Below are positions 22,649 through 34,852 of a DNA stretch of 64,000 nucleotides, piece after piece (position 1 is the first letter of the stretch; every line of letters begins with the position of its first letter). The notes under the pieces were generated by a model. It was not told where the DNA came from. It ran no database searches and worked only from the letters and a program-made list of their open reading frames with translations. The translations under genes were made by a program, and so were the position numbers. The DNA comes from Avena insularis (Eukaryota > Streptophyta > Magnoliopsida > Poales > Poaceae), in NCBI GenBank assembly GCA_023614405.1, contig CM042697.1:468392744-468456743 (forward strand). Reading direction: 5' to 3'.

Positions 22649-24449
22649 TATTATTATTACTATTTTTTTTTGCTACATCATTTTCTCTTTGTCGTCTTCT
22701 CGAGTATTTGATTATTGCACACATATCATGTCAAGCGTGGGGCAGGGAGCTAATTTGGATTTGGTCAATTGGGTGGAGTATAAAAGTCTTGTCAGCTTGG
22801 TTGGGACCAAGTATTGCAGTAATCGTGGCCACGCGGTAGGACATGCTCGCACGTTCTCCCAAACACTCATGTCCCCTGTTATGCCCTAAACAAAACTCAA
22901 CGAGATTCTGTGTGTTTTCTTCAGTATTTAAATGAAATTGTACATAGTACTAATTAAATATTCTCATGGAGTTTTCTCACGAATATTTTTAGGAAATTTC
23001 GGTGGAATTCTCACTCCACCATGCTCAGACACGGTCGTGGTATTGTCGGTAGCCATGTAAGGTGGCTCACATAGAGAAAAGAGAGGGGCGCAAGGCGGCG
23101 ACTATTCTGGGTGCGTGATTCTGCACGGATCTTACCCGCGTTCAGGTCCTCTGCCGTGCAGGAACCACAATACCACAATAATCACTACAGTATAAGACAT
23201 ATAAGATAATAAATTTTTGTATATGTTACTACAAGGATTGTGTGTAAACGTGTCCTATGGGCGTCCGTTAGGCAGGCTTTATGTAGGTGGTATGAATGCA
23301 AGAGTCCTAAACTAAGTGGGCAAGTATTTCGTGTCTTGGACATTAGCTAGTCAGGGAACGGGAAATCAAGAATTGAGTCAGGTCACGGGACAGAAAGGCA
23401 TGCAAGTCGATGTAGAAAATGCACTAAAACAAATAATCTCGTAAGTGAATTAAGATATAATACATGCATCCATACTCGATTTAGGTGACCTCATACGGTT
23501 TTTGAGATTTGTATTTGACCATATATTTTAGCAAAGAAACATTGATTATATGTCAAGAAAGATATACTAGACAGAATACTTTATTAGTTAAATTTATATT
23601 TGAATAATGGTTTTATCGATACATGTTGATAAAAAGTCACACATGTTTCATTAGTGAAATTTCTTGTCAAACTAAAAACATGCAAAAGAAGGTCACCACA
23701 TGCATTGAAACGTAGGGAGTATCTAGTAAATCTTTATATTATAGACAAAATACAGATGCAAATAGTGAAATTACCAGGAAGGCCAAAGTAGCGCCATTTG
23801 CAAGTTATCTCCCATGGTTGTGAAGATGGCGTATTCTAGTATGCCGAGAGCAAGTAGTCGATCGGTCATGAATGCAGTCGAGCAAATGTGAGAATTCACA
23901 TTCTATTGACATATTAATTAATTGACGCATTAACCAACTCAACCATAACCATAACCATATATAGCTAGGGATATGCCTGCAGTGCAGATGCCCGATCGTG
24001 GTAGCTGATTCTATATGTCACATCAGCCTGATCAGAACCTAGCCAGGGTCCAGGGAGCACGGAGCTATGGAGAAAAATGGGAAGACACTGCATTTATGGA
24101 CTGCTGTTCATCACCGGATGCTCGCTCGTACCTGACCTGTGAGAGAAGCAAATATGATTTGATTTGATTTGAAACGACTTGCACCGAGGCCTTGATGGAG
24201 GATTTGACCGGGGCCGTTCAATTCTTCAGCTACCTGCTAGCAGTACAGTACTACTACTGGATTTATGATACCAGACGCAGCAGAACACTACTGGTAAAAC
24301 CGCTGTTTGCAACCGCAGTTCGCATAAAGTTTGGAGCAGTGCTTGTAAAGCGTCAAGGATGGCCGGCGGTGCCACAGTGAAAGTTGAGGAGCATGGAGAT
24401 GCAATGCCAGTGACTTTACATGAAAAGAACCGAGGTGGGCAAGAAACTA
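22649..24449. other. Unclassified intergenic DNA
   Basis: AT-rich sequence with a diverged MITE-like end near 23715 (gtagggagtat). No coding region, RNA gene or clear terminal repeat was identified. Confidence 0.4.
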
Positions 24450-24574
24450 CTGCCTCCGACCCGTATTGATTGACTTGGATTTGTCAAAAATTAGATGAAT
24501 CTAGACACTATTTAGTATATAGGTTCATCCAAAAATTTGACAAATCCAAGTCAATTTATATGGGCCGGAGGGAG
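24450..24574. mobile_element. Stowaway MITE
   Basis: CTGCCTCCGACCCGTATTGATTGACTTGGA at the left pairs with the inverted right end, flanked by TA (24448-24449 and 24575-24576). The arms form a long hairpin. Confidence 0.82.
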
Positions 24575-24950
24575 TAAGAAGATCTTTGCTTGATGTTTGA
24601 TACTACATCCGTTCAGCAGTATAGACAGTTCAGCCGTTCAGGTGTGCATGGAACACAAGTTATGTGGACTTAATCCCGATGCGTTGCTGTCAGCATCAAA
24701 TACATATCTATAGCTGTTATCACGAGAAAGACGATGAGAGCGACTTGTCAGATCAGGAGGGCCAAGATGCATGTATGTATGCATACTCAAAACTCAGAAT
24801 CCCCGTTGCAAATCTACGTCGACATCTCATTCCAAAGTGCGTATCGGCTTGAAAATAATGTCACTGTCCACCGAACAGTCTCGCCTAGTACTTTGTCATC
24901 AACAGTTTGATCCCGACATAATTTAATTGCAGAGTACATGAATTGCATAT
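24575..24950. other. Unclassified intergenic DNA
   Basis: No gene or terminal repeat recognised. A 62-codon open frame on plus is unsupported. Confidence 0.4.
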
Positions 24951-24951
24951 A

Positions 24952-25063
24952 CTCCATCTATTTCAAAATATAAGATGTTTTAGCTTGTATATACATACTA
25001 AAAAAAATTCTAGATACATTTGTTTCACAAAGCTAAACCAACTTATATTTTGAACAGAGAAAG
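24952..25063. mobile_element. Stowaway MITE
   Basis: CTCCATCTATTTCAAAATATAAG at the left pairs with an inverted, partly decayed right end (...acagagaaag), flanked by TA. Confidence 0.72.
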
Positions 25064-25199
25064 TACACATAAAAAAATCCTTCTGATCTTGATAGCAGTA
25101 AAAAATCTCGTGTAAATCTTTCTTCACGGAAATAATCTTGAATACTATTATATTGTCCTGTGCCAGGTAGATGAGAGATGCATGTAGCGTGCGTGGAAG

Positions 25200-26043
25200 T
25201 TGTAGCCCTGTGCCAGGTATTGAATTGCATGAGCTAGCCAACACAACCAACAGTCTGAACTGATAGAAAGGTCAATACTCATCCTACGTCTTTTGCCTTT
25301 GGCCTATTGTGACGTGTGTTTGGGGAGTCGCAATATTTGTTTTTAATTTTTGCGTTGGCCAAAATTTGATCCTAGGATCATCTGCTCTGATACCATATTG
25401 AATTGCATGCACTAGCCAACGCAACCAAAAGTCCAAACTGATAAAAAGAGCTAGACAATATATTGCATGAGCTAGCCAACACAACCAACAATCTGAACTG
25501 ATAGAAAGGTCAACTCTCACCCTGCGTCTTTTGCCTTTGGTCTATTGTGACGTGTGTTTGGGGAGCCGCAATATTTGTTTTTAATTTTTGCGTTGGCCAA
25601 AATTTGATCCTAGGATCATCTGCTCTGATACCATATTGAATTGCATGCACTTGCCAACGCAACCAAAAGTCCGAACTGATAAAAAGAGCTAGACAATATA
25701 TTTTAACACTCGCCTTACGTGTTTCGCCCTTTGGTCTATTGTGATAGTAAGTTTGGAGAGCCGCAATATTTGTTTTTAATTTTTGCGCTGGTCAGGATTT
25801 GACCCTAGGACCTCCTGCTCTAATACCATACTGAATTTGCATGCGCTAGCCAACACAACCAATAGTCCGAACTGGCCTATTGTGACATATGTTTGGGGAG
25901 CCATAGTATTTGTTTTTAATTTTTGCGTTGGCCAAGATTTAATCCTAGAACCTCCTGCTCTAATATCATATTAAATTGCATGCACTAGCCAACGCAACCA
26001 AAAGTCCAAACTAATAGAAAAAGCTAGGCAATATATTTCAACA
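25200..26043 (-). repeat. Tandem TRIM-like LTR array
   Basis: Four head-to-tail units each contain ttttaatttttgcg, a gctctgatacca motif (25384, 25621 and variants at about 25818 and 25959) and an LTR-like piece from tgaattgcatgcac to tttcaaca. On the minus strand this reads as a short LTR (TGTTGAAATATATTG...CA) followed by TGGTATCAGAGC, the iMet primer-binding site. Spacing of a common marker is 237, 197 and 145 bp. No coding region is present. The shrinking unit length suggests unequal exchange with deletions. Confidence 0.65.
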
Positions 26044-26351
26044 CTTGGTGCGAACGACGGCCAGTGCCACTCCTAACACGTACAGGCAGACGGTATACCT
26101 GCATGCATGGGCGACAACGGTGGAGCTATGTTTAGGCCAGGAGAGGCCATGGCCCCCCTATGATTGGCTACATGTATGAAGGAAATGTTTTTTGAAGGGC
26201 TTATATTGGAAATTTTTGTATAATCTGTCCCCCAACAACTCATATATTGTATTTTGCCCCCTCCCCCCAACTAGAGCTGGCAAGCTCCGCCACTGATGGG
26301 CGAGCAAATAAACAAACGAGGAGTCAATGGATGGATCATGGATCTACCTGC
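26044..26351. other. Unclassified intergenic DNA
   Basis: No gene recognised. The stretch atggccccccta...gctccgccac (about 26150-26295) resembles diverged transposon-end sequence but has no definable boundary. Confidence 0.35.
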
Positions 26352-26354
26352 TGA

Positions 26355-26679
26355 GAATAGTCATAATGGGAAATATCATATAGTAGTATCATGTATATGA
26401 TACTAGTATATGATATCATCTTCACAATGCACAGTATCATATAGTAGTATCATAGTCTTAATGTATTATTATTTTATAGAATCTCAATGTAAATTTGTGT
26501 GCAAGATTTATTTAAGATTAGTTTTTCTAGTTCTATGTGCTATAATATGGTATGTGCTATGATAACGTATCTACCTATGATACCAACGCAATCTCTTTTA
26601 TTATTAATTATAGTTACACATAAATATTTTGCATGCATGTGATGCATGATACTACCTATGATACCCATTGAGGCTAGTC
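26355..26679. mobile_element. MITE with 3-bp duplication
   Basis: Left GAATAGTCATAATGGG and inverted right GACTAGCCTCAATGGG ends are flanked by TGA at 26352-26354 and 26680-26682. The interior is dominated by atcatatagtagtatcat-like short repeats that fold on themselves. The superfamily is uncertain; a 3-bp duplication points to Harbinger or CACTA-type. Confidence 0.7.
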
Positions 26680-27035
26680 TGAGCTCAGCTGATCTAGTAT
26701 CAGGTTTTCTCTCGAATCCCGTTAACGTACGATTATTGGTTCGAATACTCAATTATTTTCCTTTTCTCGATCGTTCGCTCGATAAAAGAATTGGGGCACT
26801 TCTTGGCAGTCAAACGGGTCTTGTCAAAAGGCTTTTATGGCGATGTGACCGGTCGCCGGCAGGCGAGTCGCCGGTGGACGCGTGCGGCGTAGGCCCGCCG
26901 TGACGCCGGCTGCCCCGGCATGGCATCTAGAAGCTTGCTTGCGTTTTGACGCGATTTGCCCGGCGACTTGGGCCTCCATTGCTCGCCTGTGACCGATTTC
27001 TTTATTTTTCGACTCGTCTGCGAGTGTTTCAACAA

Positions 27036-27066
27036 CTAGCAACGTGGCCCTCGCAACTGCGAGGGC
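27036..27066 (-). mobile_element. Helitron 3' terminus
   Basis: On the minus strand a perfect 9-bp hairpin (GCCCTCGCA, loop gt, TGCGAGGGC; 27047-27066) is followed by cacgttg and CTAG, then T. Hairpin plus CTRR about ten bases later, with a following T, is the defining Helitron 3' end. The 5' TC end, expected to the right, was not located. No RepHel coding sequence is visible, so this is a non-autonomous copy. Confidence 0.65.
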
Positions 27067-27706
27067 ATCAATTTTAGTGTCAAATGTGATAATTAAATCA
27101 ATTCAAATTTCATGGATAGTCACTTTTTTATATACAAAATACTATAGATGCATAATCTATTTATATATCAGATAGATTCTCAAAAACTATATATCAGATA
27201 GATGTGTGTGAACTCTTGGTTATTGTAGATTGTGTTGTAATCTATTGATATTTTGTCTAACAATAATCAGTGTATTGAGAGTGTGCCCATTGGCATCTTA
27301 CTCGTAATCTAAGTTAAATATACAATATGAAGAATGCTTTAATAAGATTGAAATTTAAATTATCTTAGTTCGCTCATTTTAGTGAAAACATTCAAACTCT
27401 TTATGTCAAAATTAAGAAAGGCACAATCAATATTTTAGTGTTCCTGTCTCCACCGGCTCCTCTCATATTGCTAATTTTCTAAATTGTCGGGAGATAGGGT
27501 AACCTTGGATCCACCCATCTTGTGTAGGTTTAGGTATCTTTCTTATTACCACCTATATGCGGAGATGGTGTGATACCAATAAATTCTGGTTCTTCACTCT
27601 ACCATATGACCATGAAGGTTTAGTCCATGGATCCAATGTCTCTTATGCCTTGTTTTTATTTCTGCTCAGTATTTAGGAATGGTGAAGCAATTGGGAAACC
27701 TGCATT
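27067..27706. other. AT-rich DNA, probably Helitron interior
   Basis: Right of the Helitron terminus on its 5' side. No coding region, introns or captured gene segments could be named. Confidence 0.35.
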
Positions 27707-28034
27707 TTGAGGCCCCATTTCAGAACAAAGAAAAAATATAGGAATTTAAAATATACGATTCCTATAAGAAAAATTACTATGCTACCATTTGGAACAAAGG
27801 AATAGATATCTCAGATTCATTTGAAATCCCTATGGAATAACATATTCCCTAGCAATTTTGGAGAAAAACAAACATGAGGTCTCACCTCATATTTTCAACT
27901 CATTGTGTCAGCAATTCTTTTGTTTTTTCCTCCGTGACATCCAAACGATATTTTGCAAGTTTTCATGTGGTTTTAGTTCCTACGTTTCTCCTATTAATGT
28001 CTTTTAACTTCATGCATTTCAAACGGAGCCTGAG
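27707..28034. mobile_element. Probable MITE
   Basis: Left GAGGCCCCATTTCAGAA and inverted right CAGGCTCCGTTTGAAAT resemble imperfect inverted repeats, about 330 bp apart, with no coding sequence. No clean target duplication was found, so exact limits are approximate. Confidence 0.45.
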
Positions 28035-29534
28035 TAATGTTGTCCCTAGATTTGTTTGACATATGATCTTAGTTAGGACATCGGGCCTCCTGAAATTCTA
28101 GTTATTATAAACCACAGATTTATGTTGTGGATATAGAACATGAATCTTATGGATGAATTCTTCTAACCATTACGCCAGACCTTCTCTTCTTTACATTGAA
28201 TTTGAGAAAAATCAAATTTTTTATTTCAACTATTTTATTATTCCAGATCTCATATATTAAATACAGTTGGCCTCCTATATCATAGTACTAATTTTTATAT
28301 AAATTGTTTTCAGATATCCAACAATTTCGTGGGCTTTATCTACATTTTTTATGGAACCAAAATACAAAATTTCTTTCATTCTTACTTCTAAAATTACATA
28401 TAAAATATTCGGCGTCTTCTTTAATTTCTTAATAGAATATTGGCTATCGAGAATTTCAATTGACATACTAAATATTCAATAACTAAAAAATGTTGTGCAC
28501 ACGCCTTGCACATTATTTTCTAATGATGTTTCAAACTCGGACTATATGAATCTTCGCAAAAAAACCCAGACTATATGAATAGATCGGCGTGTAAACACGT
28601 ACCAACTTAATTCCCTGGTCTGACACAATTTATTTTCCGTTTAAACTTAAGGTTTTCTAGTCGCGACCTAATTTGTTTTTGGGTTTAGTCATAAGATTTT
28701 CCAGCGAACACCACTTTTACATGCAAACTCTTTCGTTTCCGTTTAATCTTAAGGTCTTCTAGTGCATGCTAGCTAATTTTTCCTTTCTTTCTTGCATGAG
28801 TCCGTATAGGGAAAAAAGCGTGCAACCATGAACTGGCTAGATTTATTTCTGATTAATCTTAAGATTTTTCAAACTTGTTCTTTTTTAACACCCAAACTCG
28901 TTCCTTGGACGTGTTGCATGCAAACTGTTTCCATTATTTATTATTCTGTTCGGTCCCTACCTCATACACGTTTTGGAGGTGTCTATCTCGTACACGATTA
29001 GGACGTGTCAGATTTTCGTGACAACATCCGTTTACGTAACTTTTCAACTATTAAATCTTAACTGTCTATTATAAATCCAATCGTCAATATAATTGTAGGG
29101 ATGTGGATCAACCTAATGCCTCGAAAAACACCCTTATATTGCTTTTAGCATATAATAGATTTTGCTTCGGTATCAACCGACATGATGCTCTTATAATCCG
29201 TGTACACGTATACTTATTGTACACCTATATTTATGTGTTTGCGAAAGGCTTAAATCCGAAGATATATAGTAGCAACAGCAAAATTTAAAAACTGGGATAT
29301 GCCAGTGAGAAATGGAGTATAACCATGTCACTGAGTACAATATATATACATAGTCTTTATATAGGTTTTGACGGATTAAAAGTAGACTGACCCATGCAAA
29401 CTTAATTTTAGGAAGGGCACACCCTCGTGTTTTAATTCGTAGTTCCAGAGTTAAACTGGGCTCCACGTGCCACGGGTTGTATGCGTCACCGTCCGCATCC
29501 CTCACACGAACACGCATCCCGTGAATCTTTGATG
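28035..29534. other. Unclassified AT-rich intergenic DNA
   Basis: Includes a loose internal duplication (tccgtttaaacttaaggttttctag near 28637 and tccgtttaatcttaaggtcttctag near 28739). No gene or complete element recognised. Confidence 0.4.
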
Positions 29535-29749
29535 CCACGTTGCACATGTACCGCCTTGCCTTCTAGGGTGAAGTGGGAGATAAAAGGAAGTGGGAGATCA
29601 TTCCTTCGTTCTAGGGTGGAGTGGGAGATAAAAGCAAGTTTTATTGGATTAAATGGGTGGTCTTGGGGTTCTGTGCTCGAGAGTGCTGAATACTCCAAAT
29701 AGTGCTACCGGTTACTAGAACCACTGGGATGCCAGGGTGACTGATGTCT
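29535..29749 (+). repeat. Block B, left part (paralogue of block A)
   Basis: It matches 11681-11832 and 13223-13330 (gccacgttg..., ttggattaaatgggtgg, gagagtgctg) and then 13785-13850 (tactagaacc, tgactgatgtct). It lacks the CACTA element and 460 bp of the LINE remnant. It is the left flank of the nested stack; the right flank resumes at 53101. Confidence 0.75.
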
Positions 29750-30205
29750 TTTTTTTAAGGAGCATATATTAATATCGAAGATACCAATTACATTCAGTCT
29801 CTGCAACAACGCAGTATCCTAGCGATATTACGGATGCACACAGAAAAAAAAGAGAAATTATAAAAAAGAAAAGCCCTGCTACAGCAATCTATTCTTTGTA
29901 ACAGCAGTACTAACACCACCAGAACAACACCAAAGTCCAGCTTCTCCAAAAACGACACCGCCAATAAGAGAACAGTGCACAAGCGTCGTCGTTGCCCGAT
30001 CATAGATCTTAGATATTTACCCTAAAAAAAGTCCTTACTCGCAAAACAATGCCTTTAACAAGGCCATGGCCAAACACAACCAAAAGGAAGTTGATCCAGT
30101 ACAACCCCCTCTCCTTAAACTCATACAAAACTGTATCCAAACCGGGTATAAGAATACAGATCAGCGCGTATAGACATACAATCTCGGCCTATCTTCGTCC
30201 CCAAG

Positions 30206-33200
30206 CAGGGCCGGCTCTAACCCATGGCAGGGTTGTGCCATGGCCAAGGACCCAGGCCAGAGGGAGGCCCAAATTTTTTTAGTGTTACAAGAGCCCGGGT
30301 ACTTTTCGTTGGGATTTGGGAACCGAAACGTCCAACACCGAACGCCCCTGGAAGGCTGGAACCGAAACAGTCAGATCGATCGTCGAAGCAGCCAGACGCC
30401 GAACAACCCTGGAACCGAAACGTCGCCCTGTCGCATCGCTAGGCACGCACTCGCCCTGTCGCCCACGCGGCCAGACGCCCGCTCGCCCCTAGAAGAAAGA
30501 TCGAAGGAGCCACAGCCACACGGCGTCGCGGCCACGCCGAGCCCTGGCCCTCGCACGCGGCCCCCCTGCTGCCTTGCTGCTCGCCTGGCGCGGTGGTGCC
30601 TGCTCTGCCGCTGTCCCGCCCTGCCAATCTCTCTGCCGCTGTGCCCAGCGCCCTATCCCTACGCCCTAGTTTCTACTTCCTGTAACTGTAAGTTTACATC
30701 TAATCCCTGATTTAATCCTTCGAATTAATCTCTTGATTCGGGTTATAATTTTTTAGATTACAATTTGATATAAAATCCATCGCATTAATCTTTGATAGGT
30801 GTTACGATGGGGAAGCAATTGTCGGGTGCTGCAAAAAAGAAGAAAAGAAAGAGAGAGAATGAGCTTATTGATTCACAAAGAGGTGCTTTAAATAAGTTTT
30901 TTCTAACAAAAAGTAGTGTTGATGTCAACAATAATAATCAAAGGCAAGAATCTGATCTCGGAGAAGATGATGAGAATAATTCAAATACAAAATTTGAGGC
31001 CAATGAACAATCCTTGAAAAACGGTAAATAACTAACTAGCGTCAATTTTTCTAATTGTAAATAAATAACTAATTACAATCTTTTGTTTGTCATGCATATG
31101 TTAATGTTAACAAGGACAATATAGCGGAAGAACAAGATGCTCCTAGTGGTGATAAACAATCCCCGGAAAATGGTAAATAACTAACTAGCATCAATTTTTC
31201 CAAGTGTAAGTAAGTAATCAATTATAATTTTTTATTTGCCATGCAGATGCTCCTAGTGGTGATGAACAAGATGATTCTCTTTCATCTATCTATGATCCTA
31301 GAACATGGAATAATCTTGATAATTGCAAAGGGATATTTTAATTGAAAAGAGGCCTGTGAGAGAATTGGGTCTGGAGTTCCCTAAGGATGACAAAGGTAGA
31401 CATTTTTCTTATGAATACTACTTTAGAAAGTTAGCCAATTGTGAGGTTGTTGATAGAAAGTGGTTGGTTTACTCCAAAGAGGTGGACAAAGTTTATTATT
31501 TTTGCTGCAAGTTGTTCAAATCAAATAATAATAAGTCCTTGCTAGCATCTAATGGATTGAGAGATTGGCAGCGTCTTAGTCCAAGACTCAAAGATCATGA
31601 GAAGAGTGTTGAGCATTTGACAAACATGAATACATGGAATGAACTAAGGTTGAGGTTAAGCAAAAAGCAAACAATTGACGATGACATGCAACGGTTGGTT
31701 GCAAAGGAAAAAAGAGCGTTGGCGACAAGTTTTGCAAAGAATAGTTGCTGGAGTGAAGTTTCTTGCAAAACATAATTTGGCCTTTCGAGGATCAAATGAG
31801 AAGTTGTATCAAGATAGTAATGGAAATTTTCTAGGCACGGTTGAAATGATTGCCGAATTTGATCATGTGATGCAAGAACATATTAGGCGCATTCAAAACA
31901 ATGAAATTCATCATCATTATCTTGTCCACAACATCCAAAATGAGTTGATCTCGCTCCTTGCCGATGCTGTGAGAAAGGTAATGTTAAAGATCATTAAGGA
32001 TGCCAAGTATTTCTCTGTTATCTTAGATTGTACCCCGGACGTGAGCCATGAAGAACAAATGACGCTAATTGTGCGTTGTGTCAACATATCAAGTGACATC
32101 CCGAGAGTGGAGGAGTTTTTCCTAGGATTCATAAAGGTTGATGACACATCAGGATTGGGGATTTTTAATGTATTGTTGGATACATTGGATGCTCTTGACT
32201 TGGATGTTGCTAATGTGAGGGGAAAAGGTTATGAAAATGGTTCCAACATGAAGGGAAAAAGCAAGGTGTTCAAAATCGTTTGCTTATAGAAAACCCGAAA
32301 GCATTATATATGCCATGTGCATGTCATAGTTTGAATCACACTCTTTGTGATATGGCGAAATCATGCGGACAAGCTATTTCATTCTTCGGTATTATCCAAC
32401 GTATATATTTATTGTTTGCACGTGCTACCAAGAGGTGGAAGATTTTGCTTGATAATATTCCAAATATAACTCTCAAACCATTGTCAGATACCCGTTGGGA
32501 GAGTCGAATAAAGAGTGTGCAATCTATAAGGTTTCAAACTGCCCAAGTAAGATCAGCTTTAAAGGAGCTAGAGAAGGCTTCTACTGATGATCCAGCTACG
32601 GTTAGTGATGCTCAATCATTATACAAAGTACTTGGGAAATTGAGACTTTAGTTGGTATGGTTATTTGGCACGAGGTTTTATTTTTTGTAAATATGGTGAG
32701 CAAGAAGTTACAGGAAAAAATTGTGTGCATTGATGCTACTGTCAAACACATTGAAGGGGTCATTAATTTTTTTCAGAAGTTCAGAGTTGAAGGATTCGAT
32801 ACTAGCATTGAAAGTGCCAAAAACCTTGCATATTCTATGGACATAGAGCCAAAATTTTGTACAAAACATCAAAGTAAAAGAAAGAAGCATTTTGATGAAA
32901 TCAATGATGAAGAAGAAGAATTACAGTTGTTAGTTATTGAATCTTTCAGAGTTTCTTACTTTCTTGTCATTGTTGAAACTGTAATTGCTTCATTGAATAG
33001 TCGATTTGAGAAGCTGAAGGAATTTAAGAAGGTGTTTGGTTTCTTATTCAACTCAAAGCATCTGAAGTCCATGGATGAAAGTAATCTAGGAAAATCTTGC
33101 ACTACTTCTGCAGAAACTTTTACTCATGAGAATTCATGTGATGTCGATCTTAATGATTTTTTCTCTGAGTTAAAGGTATTGCAAGTAACTTTGCCAGATA

Positions 33201-33798
33201 ATTTGATGTCAGCGCATGAGATTCTTCAATTCATTACAACCGTAGATTGCTATCCAAATGTCTCAGTTGCCTATCGGATCCTTTTGACTTCACCCGTGAC
33301 TGTGGCCTCAGTTGAAAGAAGTTTCTCTAAAATAAAGCTATTGAAGAACCGTCTGAGGTCAACTATGTTACAAGACAGATTGAATGGCTTGGCTACGTAT
33401 TGTATTGTGAAGGATATATTGGACAACATTAATCTTGATAGTGTCCTCGATGATTTTGCATCTAGAAATGCACGAAGAAGCTTTTTGCGAAGCACTGAAG
33501 CTTAATTGTCGATGAACTAATTGGAGGATGAGTGTTTTGAGGTATTCACTAACATGAAATACTTGTTATATTTTCCTATTATTTTTATTTTTTTATCTAA
33601 ATATCATAATGCTTTAGTGCTTGACAATTATTTATAGACATCTCGACTATGAACATGTGGTTATATGCTTTTAAATATTTTGCAAGTAAAATTGGCACAT
33701 ATATCATCTATATATCTAGTTATACGTATATATATTGTCTTTAGGGTCCCGTTTATCGACTTCACCCAAGGGCCCCATAAAATATAGAGCCGGCCATG
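30206..33798 (+). mobile_element. hAT transposon
   Basis: Termini CAGGGCCGGCTCTA and, inverted, CATGGCCGGCTCTA (13 of 14 identical) are flanked by a perfect 8-bp duplication TCCCCAAG (30198-30205, 33799-33806), the hAT signature. It is 3,593 bp and encodes a broken transposase on the plus strand. It lies within the Mutator-like element. Confidence 0.93.
30807..33505 (+). pseudogene. hAT transposase (TTF-zinc-finger / DUF4371 type), frameshifted
   Basis: Exon 1 starts at ATG 30807 (MGKQLSGAAKKKKRKRE, a basic nuclear-targeting start) and ends at a gt donor at 31023. A short acidic second exon (about 31115-31172) and its intron look like a duplication of the exon 1 end. Exon 3 (31247-33505) holds a TTF-like zinc-finger region (YYFCCKLF, 31495), the DUF4371-like segment ([14 protein letters not shown]), a catalytic-core motif ([14 protein letters not shown], about 32020) and the C-terminal hAT dimerisation region (VTVASVERSFSKIKLLKNRL, about 33298-33357). 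Single-base shifts near 31331, 31715, 32268 and 32640 break it into pieces, so no complete protein is made. Family proteins of this kind are usually 700-800 residues, and the sum of the pieces fits. Confidence 0.85.
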
Positions 33799-33806
33799 TC
33801 CCCAAG

Positions 33807-34847
33807 CCAGCCATAGTCATCACCATTACAGCCGCCGCCAGCCATCGTCGCAGCGGCCGCCGCCGCCGTCTCCGGGCATCGACATAACCACTCTCCTTGC
33901 GGCTAGACTGTCCGGCGCACGAGAAGCCGGTGTGTCCGGTCCTGCCAGACTGTCCGGTGCAAGAGAAGCCGGTATATCCGGCCTTTGAATTTTTCTGCTA
34001 CCACCTCTTTAGTAATAATTGACTTGATAAAGCCGGTCATTTTTTTCCAAATAACATTGAACTTTGTGTCTTATATATGAAATGGTATTGTCAAATGTGT
34101 AGTGTTTACAAATTTATTTGCCATGTGAAATTTGATTGCATTAATTCTATATTTCTCGATGATTCACTATATGATGTTGATGTTTAATTTTGGACAGATG
34201 GGATATAAGTTATTGGCCGCTGCGGAAAAGTATCCATTCATAGAATAGTTTTTGGAGATGTGTACGACCAAGTTTTTTCTCTGCCGGACAGTCTATTTAC
34301 AGAGGCTGGACAAGTGGTCGGAGGTAAGTATATTTGAAAAGGACGTTTTGTGGCAAGTTTTTTTACCGTCGGACAAGTTTTCTTACTTGTCTGGCAATAT
34401 GTCCGGCTGCACCCATGAGCTCCTGTTAAAACTTCGTAGATGGATAGTATGTGATGGACAAGACGCTGGATTGTCCGGCTGATCGCCAGACTTGGATCCA
34501 AACTGTTCGACGGGCAGCTGCCAAGCTTACCTGTCACCCCGCCGCCAAGTCTGTGTGCCGCCGCCGTGGATCTTGCCCTGCCGAGGCATGTGCTAGCCAA
34601 GCCGAGTCACCGGCTTGGCGGACCCGACTGCCACCACTACCAGCTCGTGGCCACTGTTGTCGCAGGCGATGATCCGGCCCGATTGCCACCACTACCACCT
34701 CGTGGCCATGGCCATTGTCGGCGATGATCGAGCATACATCCATACCTTTTGTTCTTTTGAGAACGTACGTAACGGTATAGATATGTTTATTAGAAAGACA
34801 TGTTTTGTATCGGGCTACGTATATCTAGATATACTAATTACGAAAGG
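33807..34847 (+). other. Interior of the Mutator-like element, possible captured fragments
   Basis: The left part is GC-rich (gccgccgcc) and contains a 42-bp tandem pair starting agactgtccgg (33905-33946, 33947-33984). Further tgtccggc motifs are scattered to 34480. The right part (34480-34740) is again GC-rich with short open frames. It resembles patches of host gene sequence, but no source gene could be named. Confidence 0.4.
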
Positions 34848-34852
34848 GTATC

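Noticed and set aside
24284..24380. CACTACTGGTAAAACC resembling a CACTA terminus
   Set aside because: No inverted partner end or 3-bp duplication found nearby.
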